A DNA stretch of 64,000 nucleotides from Methylobacterium persicinum (GCF_022179525.1 NZ_BPQX01000063.1:38154-102153); one strand, 5' to 3'; counted from the stretch's first letter, positions 1 to 8,897 are shown. Notes: a model not told the origin generated them from the sequence alone. A program made the numbers and translations.

Positions 1-168
1 CTTTGCGGGATCCGTCGCCTTGAGCCCGGCGGCGACGGGCGGCCGTGCGTCGTGCTTCTGGCGCCGGCCCTCGGCTGCGATCCGGTCGTCGCCGATGAGC
101 TTGCCGATCGCCTCCTTGACCGAGCCCTCGAGGTGCTCGGCGGAACCCGGGTTCTTCTGTCCGGCCAT
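1..168 (-). CDS. CsbD family stress protein (3' end cut by window)
   Basis: The minus strand reads an ATG at 168 followed by 56 codons that run off the left edge. The translation begins MAGQKNPGSAEHLEGSVKEA and continues with IGKLIGDDRIAAEGR. This is the K/G-rich, amphipathic 'EGxxKExxGKxxGDDxxxAEG' pattern of CsbD proteins, small cytoplasmic stress-induced proteins of unknown mechanism. It is a partial gene; the C-terminus lies outside the window. The family match is by eye and is supported mainly by the GKLIGDD/AEGR segment. Confidence 0.75.
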   Translation of the reverse strand, partial: MAGQKNPGSAEHLEGSVKEAIGKLIGDDRIAAEGRRQKHDARPPVAAGLKATDPAK

Positions 169-445
169 GGGTACTCCGTCGTTAAAGAGACAACCCTGAA
201 CCGTCCTGAAGATGTGCTGGCAGACCCCCCGTTCAATAGTCAGTTTCTACCAGTGAAACCGCCTAAATGTTTCAATCCCTGCCGCCGGGAGTGAGGCTCA
301 AGCCGCCGCTGCTTCCCCGACGGCGAGGCACAAACGGATTGCACGCAAACCGGTTCCCACAGGCGCCCCCCGGATTGATACGCATGCATCACCTCCCTGG
401 GGTGTCCCGACCGGTCCGCGTTCGGCGACGGACCAAGCCGGTGGG

Positions 446-1705
446 TCAGCCGTCCGTCCGGCGCGCCGTCGCGGCCCGTTCGATCACGTCGCAGGCCGCC
501 TGGAGGCTTCCGTTCGTGCGGAGCCTGTCCCGGGCCTCGTCGCAGGCGGCGCGGACCCGTGGGTCGGTGAGCAGGCGCCGGATCCTGCGGGCGGCGGGAC
601 CAGGGGAGAACCGTCGGCGGCTCAGCGACAGGCCGAGGTTCAGGTGCCGCAGGCGGCGGGCCTCGTCGAAATGGTCGAAGGCGACCGGGACCACGAATTG
701 CGGGATGCCGGCGGCCATGGCCTGGGCCACCGTGCCGATCCCGCCGTGGTGGATCAGGGCGGCGCAGCGCGGAAGGAGCTTGCCGAAGGGCGCATAGGGG
801 ACGTGGAGGATCCCCTCCGGCAGCGGGCCGCTCACCTGTCCGTCCTGCGGAGCCAGGAGCACCCCGCGGCGGCCGAGGCGACCGCACACGGCGACCGCCG
901 TCTCGAAGAAGCGCCGGCCCTGGCGCATCCCCGACCCGTAGGTGAAGGCCAGCGGCGGCGGTCCCGCATCGAGGAAGCTGGCCAGCGCGGGATCCAGTTC
1001 GGGGGCATCGCCGAACGCGTCGGCGATCGGGAAATCGAGCTGAACCGCCTGGGGTGGCCAATCCGGCTGGGGCGGGGCGTACCAGCCGGGGAACATCAGG
1101 AGCATCGCGTCGGGGCTGTTCCACCAGTGGATGAGGCGCCGCACCGGAGGCAGGCCCAACCCGGAGCGGAACGCGTTCAAGCCCGGCAGGATGAACGGAT
1201 CGACGGCGACCTCGAAGGCGCCCCGCCCCATCCAGTGCCTGAACCGGGCGGGGAGGAACTCGGGCAGCGGCAGGCCCGGCAGCCGCGGCGGCGCGGAGCG
1301 GCTCTCGATGAGCATGGGCAGGACGTGGAGCGTCACCAGGGGCACGCCGAGGCGATCCTGGGCCGTCCGTGCCCCGAACATGCTCGACGACGCGACGGCG
1401 ACGCAGTCCTCCGACCGGTGAGCCTCGATCCAGCGGTAGACGTCCGGCGTGAAGCGCAGGGCGTGGCGGAAGGCAGTCCTGGCGCCCTTGCGGGGATGCC
1501 AGAGGTCCGGTTCGCACACCAGCCGGTTGAAATCGGCCCGGTCCCCGAGGGGATGGAAGGTCAGGCCCGCCCGCCGGGCCGCCCCTTCGAACGGGGCCGG
1601 GGCGGTGAGCAGGACCTCGTGGCCCCGGCCGGCCAGGGCGCTGCCGAGGGCGATGAACGGCAGGACGTCGCCGTGCGTGCCGAGCACTGCGAGGAGGCAC
1701 TTCAT
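446..1705 (-). CDS. GT1-type UDP-sugar glycosyltransferase
   Basis: A 419-residue protein of normal length for the UDP-glycosyltransferase (MGT/RhlB/sterol glucosyltransferase-like) group. The N-terminus is a Rossmann strand with the LGTHGDVLPFIALGSAL segment typical of these enzymes. The C-terminal half has FTYGSGM, LLAPQDG and ALIHHGGIGTVAQAMAAGIPQFVVP, the donor-binding HHGGxGT signature. It should transfer a hexose to a lipid or small-molecule acceptor in the cytoplasm; the acceptor cannot be read from sequence. It lies 61 bp downstream of the hydrolase at 1767-3011 on the same strand, so the two are probably co-transcribed. Confidence 0.85.
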   Translation of the reverse strand: MKCLLAVLGTHGDVLPFIALGSALAGRGHEVLLTAPAPFEGAARRAGLTFHPLGDRADFNRLVCEPDLWHPRKGARTAFRHALRFTPDVYRWIEAHRSEDCVAVASSSMFGARTAQDRLGVPLVTLHVLPMLIESRSAPPRLPGLPLPEFLPARFRHWMGRGAFEVAVDPFILPGLNAFRSGLGLPPVRRLIHWWNSPDAMLLMFPGWYAPPQPDWPPQAVQLDFPIADAFGDAPELDPALASFLDAGPPPLAFTYGSGMRQGRRFFETAVAVCGRLGRRGVLLAPQDGQVSGPLPEGILHVPYAPFGKLLPRCAALIHHGGIGTVAQAMAAGIPQFVVPVAFDHFDEARRLRHLNLGLSLSRRRFSPGPAARRIRRLLTDPRVRAACDEARDRLRTNGSLQAACDVIERAATARRTDG

Positions 1706-1766
1706 GGGAGGGGATGCGATGCTGGCATGAAGAAGGAGCTCCGCCGGATCCGGCAGGGCGTCGGCG

Positions 1767-3011
1767 TCAGCCGCTTCCCAATGGGGTGCTGACCTCGCCG
1801 AGGACGCGCTCGCGCAGGTACCGGCTGCCGAGGGAGAGGGCGAAGATGTCGAAGACCCCGGCGTGGTCGTTCGCCATCAAAAACTGGAAGTGCATGCGGA
1901 AGGGACGCATGCGGATCTGGCGGTAGGTCTGCGCGTCGATGATCTCGCTGAAACGCGCCGACCGGATGATCGGGTTGACCGTGTCCGCCACGGGGAGGTC
2001 CAGCGGGAGATCCTGCCCAGGGTTGAAACCCGGAAAGTTCATCCAGTCCTGGGGCGCCTGGTAATCCACCCAGACCAACCGCTGCGAGGTCATCAGTTGT
2101 TCGACGGCGGCGCGCGTGGCGTGGGCGCTGGGCTGGAGCGCCACGATCGGCAGGCTGGAGCCGAGCGTCAGAAGGGAGAAGACCGGCCCCTCGCGGCCGA
2201 GGCCGGGATCCTTCGCCAGGAGGCGGGCCGCCAGCTCGACGGCGGTGAGGCCGCCCGTGGAATGGCCGACGAGGAGGATCTCGTCGCATTCCGCCTGACG
2301 GATCCGGGCCAGGACGTGGTCCGCGAACTCGTCGAGCCGCGCCTCGTAGTCCCGGCGCCGGCCGCCGGCATGCTGCCAATGGAAGATCCAGTCGTGCATC
2401 AGCTGCCAGAGGAAGGCGCGGTCCAGCCGGGGCGCCGTCTTCTTCAGGGCGTAGAAGCCGACGGCGCATCCCGCCGACAGGGCGATCCAGGTCGGAAGCC
2501 CCAGCCCGATGCCGAGGAGGCCGTGCCCCAGCAGTCCGGCCAAGAAGAACGCCGCCAGGAGCAGGAGGGACATGACGAACGGATAGACGATGACGTTCGC
2601 GCATTTCCAGCTGGCGCGATACAGGCGCACCAGCGTGCCGCTCGCGGCGGCGTGGAGCAGGGCCCAGGCGTTGAGGCAGGCGCCGAGGATGTAGGACCGC
2701 TTCATGTCCCGGCGGGCCAGATCGCTCCAGAGGAGCACGTCGTAGACCGTGCGGGTGCTCGCCCGGGAATCCTGCGACTGGATGGTCCAGTGCTGGGTCC
2801 GGCCGTCGTCGCTGGTGATAGGACGCGAGATCGTCGGCAGCGCGATGCCGAAGCCCCGGGCATACCGGCGGATCTCCCGCACGAACAGGGTGCGGTAGCG
2901 CCGCTCGGCATCCGGATCGTAGCCGGGAAGGTAGAAGAGGATCCGCCGCTCGACGGGCTGCGAGGGATCCCGCGACACCTGCCGTGGCGTGAACGCGATG
3001 GGCTTGGACAT
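1767..3011 (-). CDS. membrane-associated alpha/beta hydrolase
   Basis: A 414-residue protein from the ATG at 3011; an in-frame upstream extension to 3188 is less convincing because it lacks the family's residue pattern. It opens with a strand-like ILFYLPGYDPDAERRYR, has two hydrophobic segments near residues 143-165 and 167-188, and then LLVGHSTGGLTA with the nucleophile elbow GxSxG (Ser about 251). This supports a serine hydrolase or lipase-like fold anchored in the membrane. The substrate is unknown. Its partner is the downstream GT1 glycosyltransferase, suggesting a shared lipid-linked pathway (inference). Confidence 0.7.
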   Translation of the reverse strand: MSKPIAFTPRQVSRDPSQPVERRILFYLPGYDPDAERRYRTLFVREIRRYARGFGIALPTISRPITSDDGRTQHWTIQSQDSRASTRTVYDVLLWSDLARRDMKRSYILGACLNAWALLHAAASGTLVRLYRASWKCANVIVYPFVMSLLLLAAFFLAGLLGHGLLGIGLGLPTWIALSAGCAVGFYALKKTAPRLDRAFLWQLMHDWIFHWQHAGGRRRDYEARLDEFADHVLARIRQAECDEILLVGHSTGGLTAVELAARLLAKDPGLGREGPVFSLLTLGSSLPIVALQPSAHATRAAVEQLMTSQRLVWVDYQAPQDWMNFPGFNPGQDLPLDLPVADTVNPIIRSARFSEIIDAQTYRQIRMRPFRMHFQFLMANDHAGVFDIFALSLGSRYLRERVLGEVSTPLGSG

Positions 3012-3391
3012 GAAGAGCCGAGAGAGCAATGGAACCCGCGCGGCCGGACTCGAGCGCGGCCCCTCGGCCTGCCCGGCACTCGTCGCGCCCGGTGATGGAA
3101 TGGTCAACCGCCGCACCCTCATCCGGCCAGCGGACCCATGATCCTCGCCTGCATCGTCGTCGGCGATGGGATCAAGGCCGGCCTTCACGCTGTCGCTCTG
3201 GCGGCAGCGTCCCCCGCCCCCGACACCCCGGCATATCGGGAAGACTTAGCAGCTCGACAACAAGGGGGAATGACATGAGTTGAAGGATGAAGAATCTTGG
3301 CCAGCTTATGGTGTAGGCGTAATTTTTCTGTCAATGGCGCAGACATACTAGTACATTTACGGAATCCGCGCGAGCGTGGCAAGCGTCCACG

Positions 3392-3423
3392 ACGGCCGTG
3401 CGGCCTCAGGCGCGCACGGCCGT
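3392..3423 (-). terminator. hairpin downstream of the RD-rich secreted protein gene
   Basis: An 11-bp perfect inverted repeat, ACGGCCGTGCG at 3392-3402 and CGCACGGCCGT at 3413-3423, with a 10-nt loop. It lies just beyond the stop of the leftward gene at 3466. There is no clear T tract, so rho-independent termination is only a possibility. Confidence 0.45.
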
Positions 3424-3465
3424 GGCCTCTCCCGGGGGCCCGAGATGGTCAGGCCCGCTCCCACG

Positions 3466-3810
3466 TCAGCAGGTCAGGCGGCGACCTTCCGCACGGCCGA
3501 CCTTCCGGTAATGGAAGAGGCCGGACTCGACCTGACCGTTGACGACGGCACGGCGTACATCCGGGTTGCACCGCAGATATTCGCGCTCGTCGAACGCGTA
3601 GTCGCCGCGGCCGCCGCGCGATCCCCGGTCGTAGTCGCGCCGAGAGTCGCGTCGATAATCGCCGCGGTCGCGGTCGTCGTAGTCCCGGTCGCGGGATCCG
3701 TACTCGCCACGGTCATAGCCGTAATCGCGCCCGCCGTAGGGTTGAGCGAACGCTGGAGCCAGCGTCCCCAACAGGGTCAGGCCCACGATGGTCGCGGAGA
3801 TCACTTTCAT
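3466..3810 (-). CDS. secreted Arg/Asp/Tyr-rich protein with C-terminal NPDV-type repeat
   Basis: A 114-residue protein. Residues 1-22 form a Sec signal peptide ending APAFA. A low-complexity middle (about residues 24-72) is built of R, D, Y and G. The C-terminus reads EYLRCNPDVRRAVVNGQ then SGLFHYRKVGRAEGR, resembling the short 'YLxxNPDVxxAV..G....HY...GxxEGR' repeat that occurs singly or in tandem in some secreted and glycan-related proteins. A GGGAGG-type ribosome-binding site lies upstream of the ATG. No enzymatic motif is visible; a cell-envelope or extracellular binding role is inferred. Confidence 0.75.
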   Translation of the reverse strand: MKVISATIVGLTLLGTLAPAFAQPYGGRDYGYDRGEYGSRDRDYDDRDRGDYRRDSRRDYDRGSRGGRGDYAFDEREYLRCNPDVRRAVVNGQVESGLFHYRKVGRAEGRRLTC

Positions 3811-4243
3811 GGCACTTGGTCCTCCCTCATGGAGGACCGAGAACGCCCGAAGGCGGAGGTGGTTCGATGACCCGCCGGGGCGACAGCGGCCGCCCTCCCC
3901 GACAAGGGGATCGCCGCGGGTTTCGGGGAAGCACGAGACTCAACCCTTCATTGTAAACGAAAGCCAAGGCAAGACGGTGAGGATGTCAGAACTCTTCGAG
4001 TTTGGCCAATGACACCCCACCCCCGCAAAGCCGAAAACCTCAGCCCGCCCAGTTCTCAAAGATCGTATTTGATAATGCCAATTGCAAATCTCTATACGTT
4101 AGGTTGGTTGACGCCACTGTCTCGGACGGATGTTTCTAAGCCACGTTCACAAGACCGTGAAGCGAATTATTATATATTGCAAATTTTGTATTGATGATAG
4201 ATCTATTACATAACTTACGGAGTCTCGCAAATATAAGAGGCAC
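3811..4243. other. intergenic region
   Basis: No convincing gene. The right half (about 4040-4240) is clearly A/T-rich compared with the genome and lies directly before the Cache-domain gene, so it probably carries that gene's promoter. I could not assign a specific -35/-10 pair. Confidence 0.5.
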
Positions 4244-4969
4244 ATGATGCGAATGCATTGTGCGATATATTTAGCTGGGTTCGCTTTCGGCGTGATGCCG
4301 ATGTCAGCCGCCCTGGCCTGCGGCGACAGCGAAGCGGGCCTGTCATGCGACGACAGCGGCTCCGGGGCCGAGATGGGCGCGAAGTGGATGCTCGATCGTG
4401 CCACCAAGGCCGTGGCCGCCGACAAGCCCCGGGCACTGATCGCGTTCACGAAGGGCACGGACGGCTTCCGCACCGCCGACAGCTACGTGTTCTGCGTCGG
4501 CCCGGATGGTGTCATGGCGGCCCATCCCAACCCGATCCTGCAAGGCCACGATGTGAGCGGCCTGCACGACCAGACTGGCAATTATTTCATCCGCACGATG
4601 ATGCGCGACGCGACGAGCGGCAAGATTTCCGTCATCCATTACCTCTTCCCGAAGCCCGGCAGTACGGTGGAAGAGCCGAAGACCACCTACTACACGAAGG
4701 TCGGCGATCAGATGTGCGCCGTCGGCATCTACGATATGGATACCGCCTCTCCCGCCGCGGCCACGCCCGATGGACGCGTCGCGCAACTTCGCCGCAAGCT
4801 CGACGGGGAAATCCCGGCCTCCGTCAAGGCAGATTGGACCGCCTTCCTGGAAGCGTTGAGCGCGCAGAAGGATGCCAGGACCGCCGCCATCACCGAAGCC
4901 CGGCGCAATCTCAAGGCCGCCACGGCGGCGCTCGATCCGGCGCCGCAATCGTCGGGCGGCGACGAGTAG
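4244..4969 (+). CDS. periplasmic Cache-domain protein
   Basis: A 241-residue protein with a hydrophobic N-terminal signal (about residues 1-25, ending ALA before CGDSE). The core matches the small-molecule sensor Cache fold: an N-terminal helix (MLDRATKAVAADKPRALIAFT), then YVFCVGPDGVMAAHPNP, GNYFIRTMMRDA, ISVIHYLFPKPG and TYYTKVGDQMCAVGIY, the order typical of a single Cache domain. No kinase, methyl-accepting or GGDEF domain is attached, so it is a stand-alone periplasmic ligand-binding protein, perhaps a partner of a separate receptor. A small membrane protein follows 23 bp later. Confidence 0.75.
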   Translation: MMRMHCAIYLAGFAFGVMPMSAALACGDSEAGLSCDDSGSGAEMGAKWMLDRATKAVAADKPRALIAFTKGTDGFRTADSYVFCVGPDGVMAAHPNPILQGHDVSGLHDQTGNYFIRTMMRDATSGKISVIHYLFPKPGSTVEEPKTTYYTKVGDQMCAVGIYDMDTASPAAATPDGRVAQLRRKLDGEIPASVKADWTAFLEALSAQKDARTAAITEARRNLKAATAALDPAPQSSGGDE

Positions 4970-4992
4970 GCCGCCGGTCCGGGGATCGCCTG

Positions 4993-5214
4993 ATGGGCCT
5001 GTCCCACGTCGTGCCCCTCACGGAGGCGGCAGCCTTCACCGCCGGCTGCGCGATGCTGCGGGTCCGCTGGCTCGACGCGGAGCGAGTGGGAATGACCCTC
5101 GCGGTGATCGCGGCGGTGTTGAGCGCCCTCCTCCTGGTGTTGCTGACGAGCGAATGGATCGCGCTCGATAGTCAGGCTCTCGATCCGTCGTGCGTTTGGC
5201 CTCAGCCGGAGTGA
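4993..5214 (+). CDS. small one-helix membrane protein
   Basis: A 73-residue protein starting at ATG 4993. A single strong transmembrane segment, MTLAVIAAVLSALLLVLLTS, sits near residues 34-53. It follows the Cache gene closely and is probably co-transcribed. No family recognised. Confidence 0.45.
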   Translation: MGLSHVVPLTEAAAFTAGCAMLRVRWLDAERVGMTLAVIAAVLSALLLVLLTSEWIALDSQALDPSCVWPQPE

Positions 5215-5256
5215 GCCGAACGCGGCGCCCGGAGCGCCGGAGACCGGTCCGGACGG

Positions 5257-6114
5257 TTACGGCGCGACCGGCACGCTACCGAAACCGTGGGCGTCGAAGA
5301 TCCGCCGGACGAGCCCCGAATGCTTGGCGTCGTCGAGCCATTCCGTGACGCCGTGGAGCGCAGCCGGCCTGCCCTTGGGCAGGGCGACCGCGACCTGCGT
5401 CTGCTGAAAGCCGCCGGTGACGATCCGTGATCCCGGGACCTGCGGCACGATGGGTTGCAAGGTGTCGCGCGACAGGGCCAAGGCGTCGGCCTGCCCGCTC
5501 CGCATCCGCTCGACGGCGACCGCGACCGACGGCACGGCGACGGGCTTTGTCTGCGTCAGCGTGCGGGCGGACGCTCGGATGGTGGTGGTGCCATCGATGG
5601 CGATGACCCGGACGCCGGGCCGGTCGACCTGGGCGACGTCGGTGATGCCGGAGGCGCCGCTGACGAGATACGTGCTCTCGAGATCGTAATAGGCCGGCCC
5701 GAAATCGAGAACCTGCCGCCGGGTGGCATCGACCGGCATGAAGCTCATGTCGATGGCGCCGGCCTGCAGGGCCGACGCGGCGGCACCGGAATTCGGGAAC
5801 ACTGTGAAGGCAAGGGGCAATCCGCGCGTGCGTGCAAACGCGGCGCTGAGATCCGCCGTGACGCCTTCGGGTTTCCCGGCCGTCGACCGGCTGATGAAAA
5901 CCAGCCCGGCCGATGGCGCTTCGACGAGACCGACCCGCAACGAACCCGTCGGCGCCAACTCGGCATTCATGGAGGCCTCCTGCGCAGGGCTGTGAGCGGT
6001 CATCCCGATCAGGATGAGGAAGGCGGACAGAGCCGAACGTCCGGCCCTCGGGCGACCTGTCGGTAGGCTGCCCCGCTCACCGAACGGGACGATCGCTGCG
6101 CCAGTCAAGACCAC
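5257..6114 (-). CDS. family 3 periplasmic solute-binding protein
   Basis: A GTG at 6114 preceded by GGAGGAG gives 285 residues. A longer in-frame extension to 6456 overlaps the divergent methyltransferase gene and is unlikely to be coding. The N-terminus carries a signal peptide around SALSAFLILIGMTAHSPAQEA. It continues LRVGLVEAPSAGLVF and FVFISRSTAGKPEGVTADLS-like strands, then IDMSFMPVDATRRQVLDFGPAYY and AIDGTTTIRASARTL, the bilobal SBP_bac_3 (amino-acid-type) pattern. No permease or ATPase gene is adjacent, so it is an orphan binding protein. Ligand unknown. Confidence 0.75.
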   Translation of the reverse strand: MVLTGAAIVPFGERGSLPTGRPRAGRSALSAFLILIGMTAHSPAQEASMNAELAPTGSLRVGLVEAPSAGLVFISRSTAGKPEGVTADLSAAFARTRGLPLAFTVFPNSGAAASALQAGAIDMSFMPVDATRRQVLDFGPAYYDLESTYLVSGASGITDVAQVDRPGVRVIAIDGTTTIRASARTLTQTKPVAVPSVAVAVERMRSGQADALALSRDTLQPIVPQVPGSRIVTGGFQQTQVAVALPKGRPAALHGVTEWLDDAKHSGLVRRIFDAHGFGSVPVAP

Positions 6115-6397
6115 GATGCCAACTCCTCCGTGAGCGGTTTTGCTCGGCCCGCAAAAGGCCGGGCCGCCGCCCCGGACCCCGTGGCGCTGTCCGAGAACCT
6201 CCACCGGGAGGCAGCCGGTTCCCGGGAGGGTCGACGATGAGGGGCGCCCGATCGGTCCCCCCTGGAACCGGGGGGATCCCGAAGGCGTCAGGTTCCGAGA
6301 GGAGCCGCCCGGGCCTTTCTCCTCTGCGCCGGATCGACAGTTCGCGAACTGTGGTGATCGAGGCCGGTCGGGCGTTCGGTTCAGGGATGCCCCCACG

Positions 6398-7024
6398 ATG
6401 ACCCAGGATCTGCCGCCGGACGCGTTCGCCAAGTTCGATCCCGATCCCGACCCCATCTTCTACGCCCGGCCACGCTTCGTCACCCATATCGATGACGCCG
6501 CGATCGCGGCCGTGACCGACCTGTATCGCCAGATCGTGCCGGCGGGCGGTGTCGTCCTCGACCTGATGTCGAGCTGGGTCAGCCACCTGCCGGACGAGGT
6601 GTCCTATGCCGGCGTCATCGGTCACGGCCTGAACGCGGCGGAACTCGCCGCCAACCCACGCCTGACCCGGTCCTTCGTGCAGGACCTCAACGCCGAGCCG
6701 GGCCTGCCCCTTCACACGGCCTGCGCCGATGCCGCCCTGATCTGCGTCTCGGTGCAGTACCTGCAGAAACCGGTCGAGGTCCTGTCCGAGGTCGCCCGCG
6801 TGCTGCGCCCCGGTGCTCCGGCCCTGATCAGCTTTTCGAACCGCTGCTTCCCGACCAAGGCCGTGGCGGTCTGGAACGCCCTCGACCATGAGGGGCATGC
6901 GCAGCTCGTGAGCCTGTATCTCCGACAGGCCGGCTTCGCCCGCATCGAGGGGCACGTGCTGAAGCCCGAGGGGCGCTCCGGCGATCCCCTGACGGCGGTG
7001 GTCGGCTGGACCGCCGCAGCGTGA
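6398..7024 (+). CDS. class I SAM-dependent methyltransferase
   Basis: A 208-residue protein. VVLDLMSSWVSHLPDE matches the SAM-binding motif I region, followed by VIGHGLNAAELAANP, LPLHTACADAALICVSVQYL and EVARVLRPGAPALISFSNRCF, as in UbiE/type-11 methyltransferases. The small size is normal. The substrate cannot be inferred. The adjacent leftward gene converges on the hairpin at 7035. Confidence 0.75.
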   Translation: MTQDLPPDAFAKFDPDPDPIFYARPRFVTHIDDAAIAAVTDLYRQIVPAGGVVLDLMSSWVSHLPDEVSYAGVIGHGLNAAELAANPRLTRSFVQDLNAEPGLPLHTACADAALICVSVQYLQKPVEVLSEVARVLRPGAPALISFSNRCFPTKAVAVWNALDHEGHAQLVSLYLRQAGFARIEGHVLKPEGRSGDPLTAVVGWTAAA

Positions 7025-7034
7025 GAGATCGGCT

Positions 7035-7061
7035 GTCGGGCGGCAAGACAGGCCGCCCGAC
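7035..7061. terminator. bidirectional hairpin between convergent genes
   Basis: A 10-bp perfect stem, GTCGGGCGGC (7035-7044) and GCCGCCCGAC (7052-7061), between the convergent methyltransferase and sulfite-oxidase genes. Position and symmetry suggest a shared terminator; there is no strong U tract on either side. Confidence 0.5.
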
Positions 7062-7068
7062 GGACGCG

Positions 7069-8151
7069 TCAGGTAACGCTGACGCGCAGCCGGTGCCAGC
7101 AGGTGCAGAGGTAGCCCTTGTGGTTCCAGACGTCGTCCGGCAGGGCCGGTTGAGTTTGGCCAGCCGAGTCCCAGGCCCGGACGGCGAGTTCGTGTTCACC
7201 CGGCGGCAGGTCGAGGTCGACCGTCCAGAAGGTCCAGGCGAACGGCGCCCCGGGGTCGTGCTCCAGGGCCGCCTGAGCCCAGCTCCGCCCGCCATCGCCG
7301 GAGACATCGACGCGGACCACGGCCCGGTCCCCTGCGAGCGCATAGCCCCGGATCCGGTTCGGTCCGGCCCGGAGGGCGGCGCCGCGCGCCGGCTCACAGA
7401 TCGCGGCGTTCAGCGGCATCACATCGATGGTGTGGCCCCGGGTCGGATCGGCGGTCTCGGTGGTCACGTCGGGCGGGTACAGCTTGTAATCGCCGGCCTG
7501 GATCGGATTGTCCGAGGGCCGGTCCTGCACCGTGATGCGCCGGAGCCATTTGGGGCTGCGCACGCCGGCGTAGCCCGGGACCACCGCCCGGAGCGGGAAT
7601 CCATGCTCGCGCAGCAAGGGATCGCCGTTCATGGCGTAGGCAAGCAGGGTCTCCGGGGCGAGGGCCTTGGCGAGGGGGATGGAGACCCCGTACGGCTGGC
7701 CCTCGACCCTGTCGTGGCTCTCGAACGCGACATGGCGATGATCGGCCCCGCGGATCCCGGCCTCGGACAGGAGGTCGCCGAGACGCACGCCCGTCCAGTC
7801 AGCGGTGCCGATGGCGCCCCCGTCCCAGGGATCGCCCGAGACGGGCGCGACCGCGCGCATGTCGGCCCGCCGGTTGCCGGCACATTGCATCGTGGCCGTC
7901 ACCGTGACCTCCGGGAAACGGGTGCGAAGGTCGCGGAGCGAAAGCTGCATCCCAGGACCGACGTCGCCCTCCACGATGAGGCGCCACGTGTCCGGATCGA
8001 GATCCGGCAGGTCGCCGTGGGAGCGGACGTAGAAGTCGCGGGTCGCGGTCCGGTAAGCGGCCCGCAGCCGATCGAGCGGCGGCTCGGCATTGTAGGGATC
8101 GTCGCCGTGCACGATCAGGCGCGCCTTGCGCTCGGACAGGCTCGACATCAC
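7069..8151 (-). CDS. sulfite oxidase family molybdopterin enzyme
   Basis: A 360-residue protein of the SUOX/SorA family. TATMQCAGNRRADMRAV contains the Cys (residue 90) that ligates molybdenum in this family, and YGVSIPLAKAL, REHGFPLRAVVPGYAGVRSPKWL and a C-terminal dimerisation-type domain (RIRGYALAGDRAVVRVDVSGDGG, then WTFWTVDLDLPPG) follow in the expected order. There is no signal peptide and no haem domain, so it would act in the cytoplasm or be exported with a partner. The natural substrate may be sulfite or another oxyanion. The two adjacent Met codons leave a one-residue doubt at the start. Confidence 0.88.
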   Translation of the reverse strand: MMSSLSERKARLIVHGDDPYNAEPPLDRLRAAYRTATRDFYVRSHGDLPDLDPDTWRLIVEGDVGPGMQLSLRDLRTRFPEVTVTATMQCAGNRRADMRAVAPVSGDPWDGGAIGTADWTGVRLGDLLSEAGIRGADHRHVAFESHDRVEGQPYGVSIPLAKALAPETLLAYAMNGDPLLREHGFPLRAVVPGYAGVRSPKWLRRITVQDRPSDNPIQAGDYKLYPPDVTTETADPTRGHTIDVMPLNAAICEPARGAALRAGPNRIRGYALAGDRAVVRVDVSGDGGRSWAQAALEHDPGAPFAWTFWTVDLDLPPGEHELAVRAWDSAGQTQPALPDDVWNHKGYLCTCWHRLRVSVT

Positions 8152-8272
8152 GCTTCCCTTCCCCTGGGGACACGACCCGGGCCCACCGTCGGCGAGGGCG
8201 GCAGACCCCTGATCGATGGTGTCGCCGTGCCCCCAATCATGCGTCCGGCCGCTCCCATCGTATGCGATCTTG

Positions 8273-8596
8273 CTAATCGGCCTTGCGATGCCCGCGCCCG
8301 TGTTGCTCCTTGGCGGCGCCCGCCGCCGCGGCGGCCTCCTTCTCGGCCTTCCCCACCGTCGCCGTGCTCGTGGCGGCGTCGTCCGTCGCGCCGGCCGGGG
8401 CGTTGGATGCGGCCGATTTCGGGTGCCCCTTGCCCTCCGTCGGCGCCTCGGCCTTCCCGCCTTCCATCACGGCCGGGTGGCCGGCATCGGCCTTGGCGCT
8501 CCCGGCCGCCTGGACTTCGGCCGCCTTCTGCTCCTGCGCGCTCATCGTCTTGTGCTGCTGACCGTCGCCGGACTGACCCTTCGCGGGGTTCGACAT
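8273..8596 (-). CDS. small hydrophilic Ala/Lys/Gly-rich protein
   Basis: A 107-residue protein with an AGGAGG ribosome-binding site before the ATG at 8596. It is highly hydrophilic and low-complexity (Ala, Lys, Gly, Glu), with no membrane segment. It resembles LEA- or histone-like stress proteins in composition only; no family is assigned. Confidence 0.55.
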   Translation of the reverse strand: MSNPAKGQSGDGQQHKTMSAQEQKAAEVQAAGSAKADAGHPAVMEGGKAEAPTEGKGHPKSAASNAPAGATDDAATSTATVGKAEKEAAAAAGAAKEQHGRGHRKAD

Positions 8597-8797
8597 CGTG
8601 ACCTCCTGATGGCTTGGTCACGCGGCAACCAGCGACCCCGGAGGTGGTTCGAAAGAACCCATTCGGTGCGACGAATGGCCGAACGCGTGTCGCCGGGTCC
8701 GAAGGCCGAACCGCGGGGCCCGGCCCGTGCCGGGGATGCCGGCGCTCGCTCCATGAAGGAGGATGCCGTCACCGGGGAGACGTTCGAACGGGACAGG

Positions 8798-8831
8798 GTC
8801 GCCCGGCGCATCGGGCCATGCGCCGGGCGAC
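8798..8831 (-). terminator. strong hairpin downstream of the YfdX gene
   Basis: A perfect 14-bp stem, GTCGCCCGGCGCAT (8798-8811) and ATGCGCCGGGCGAC (8818-8831), with a 6-nt loop, about 50 bp beyond the stop of the leftward yfdX-like gene. It is probably a transcript end or 3' stabiliser; no U tract is evident. Confidence 0.55.
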
Positions 8832-8855
8832 CGGGATGCGGTGACTTGTTGGCGT

Positions 8856-8897
8856 TTACTGGCCGGCAGTTACTTGCCGGCAGTTACTTGCCGGACT
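8856..8897 (-). repeat. 14-bp tandem repeat carrying stop codons in three frames
   Basis: On the minus strand a 14-bp unit of the form GCCGGCAAGTAACT is repeated at the end of the YfdX gene. Each unit contains TAA (plus-strand TTA at 8884, 8870 and 8856). Because 14 is not a multiple of 3, the three stops fall in three different frames. Confidence 0.8.

Noticed and set aside
644-1792. Long forward frame opposite the GT1 gene
   Set aside because: Antisense shadow; its composition reflects GC3 bias of the true gene on the minus strand.
6115-6456. Longer N-terminus for the solute-binding protein
   Set aside because: It overlaps the methyltransferase start on the other strand and lacks a signal peptide; GTG 6114 with GGAGGAG is better.
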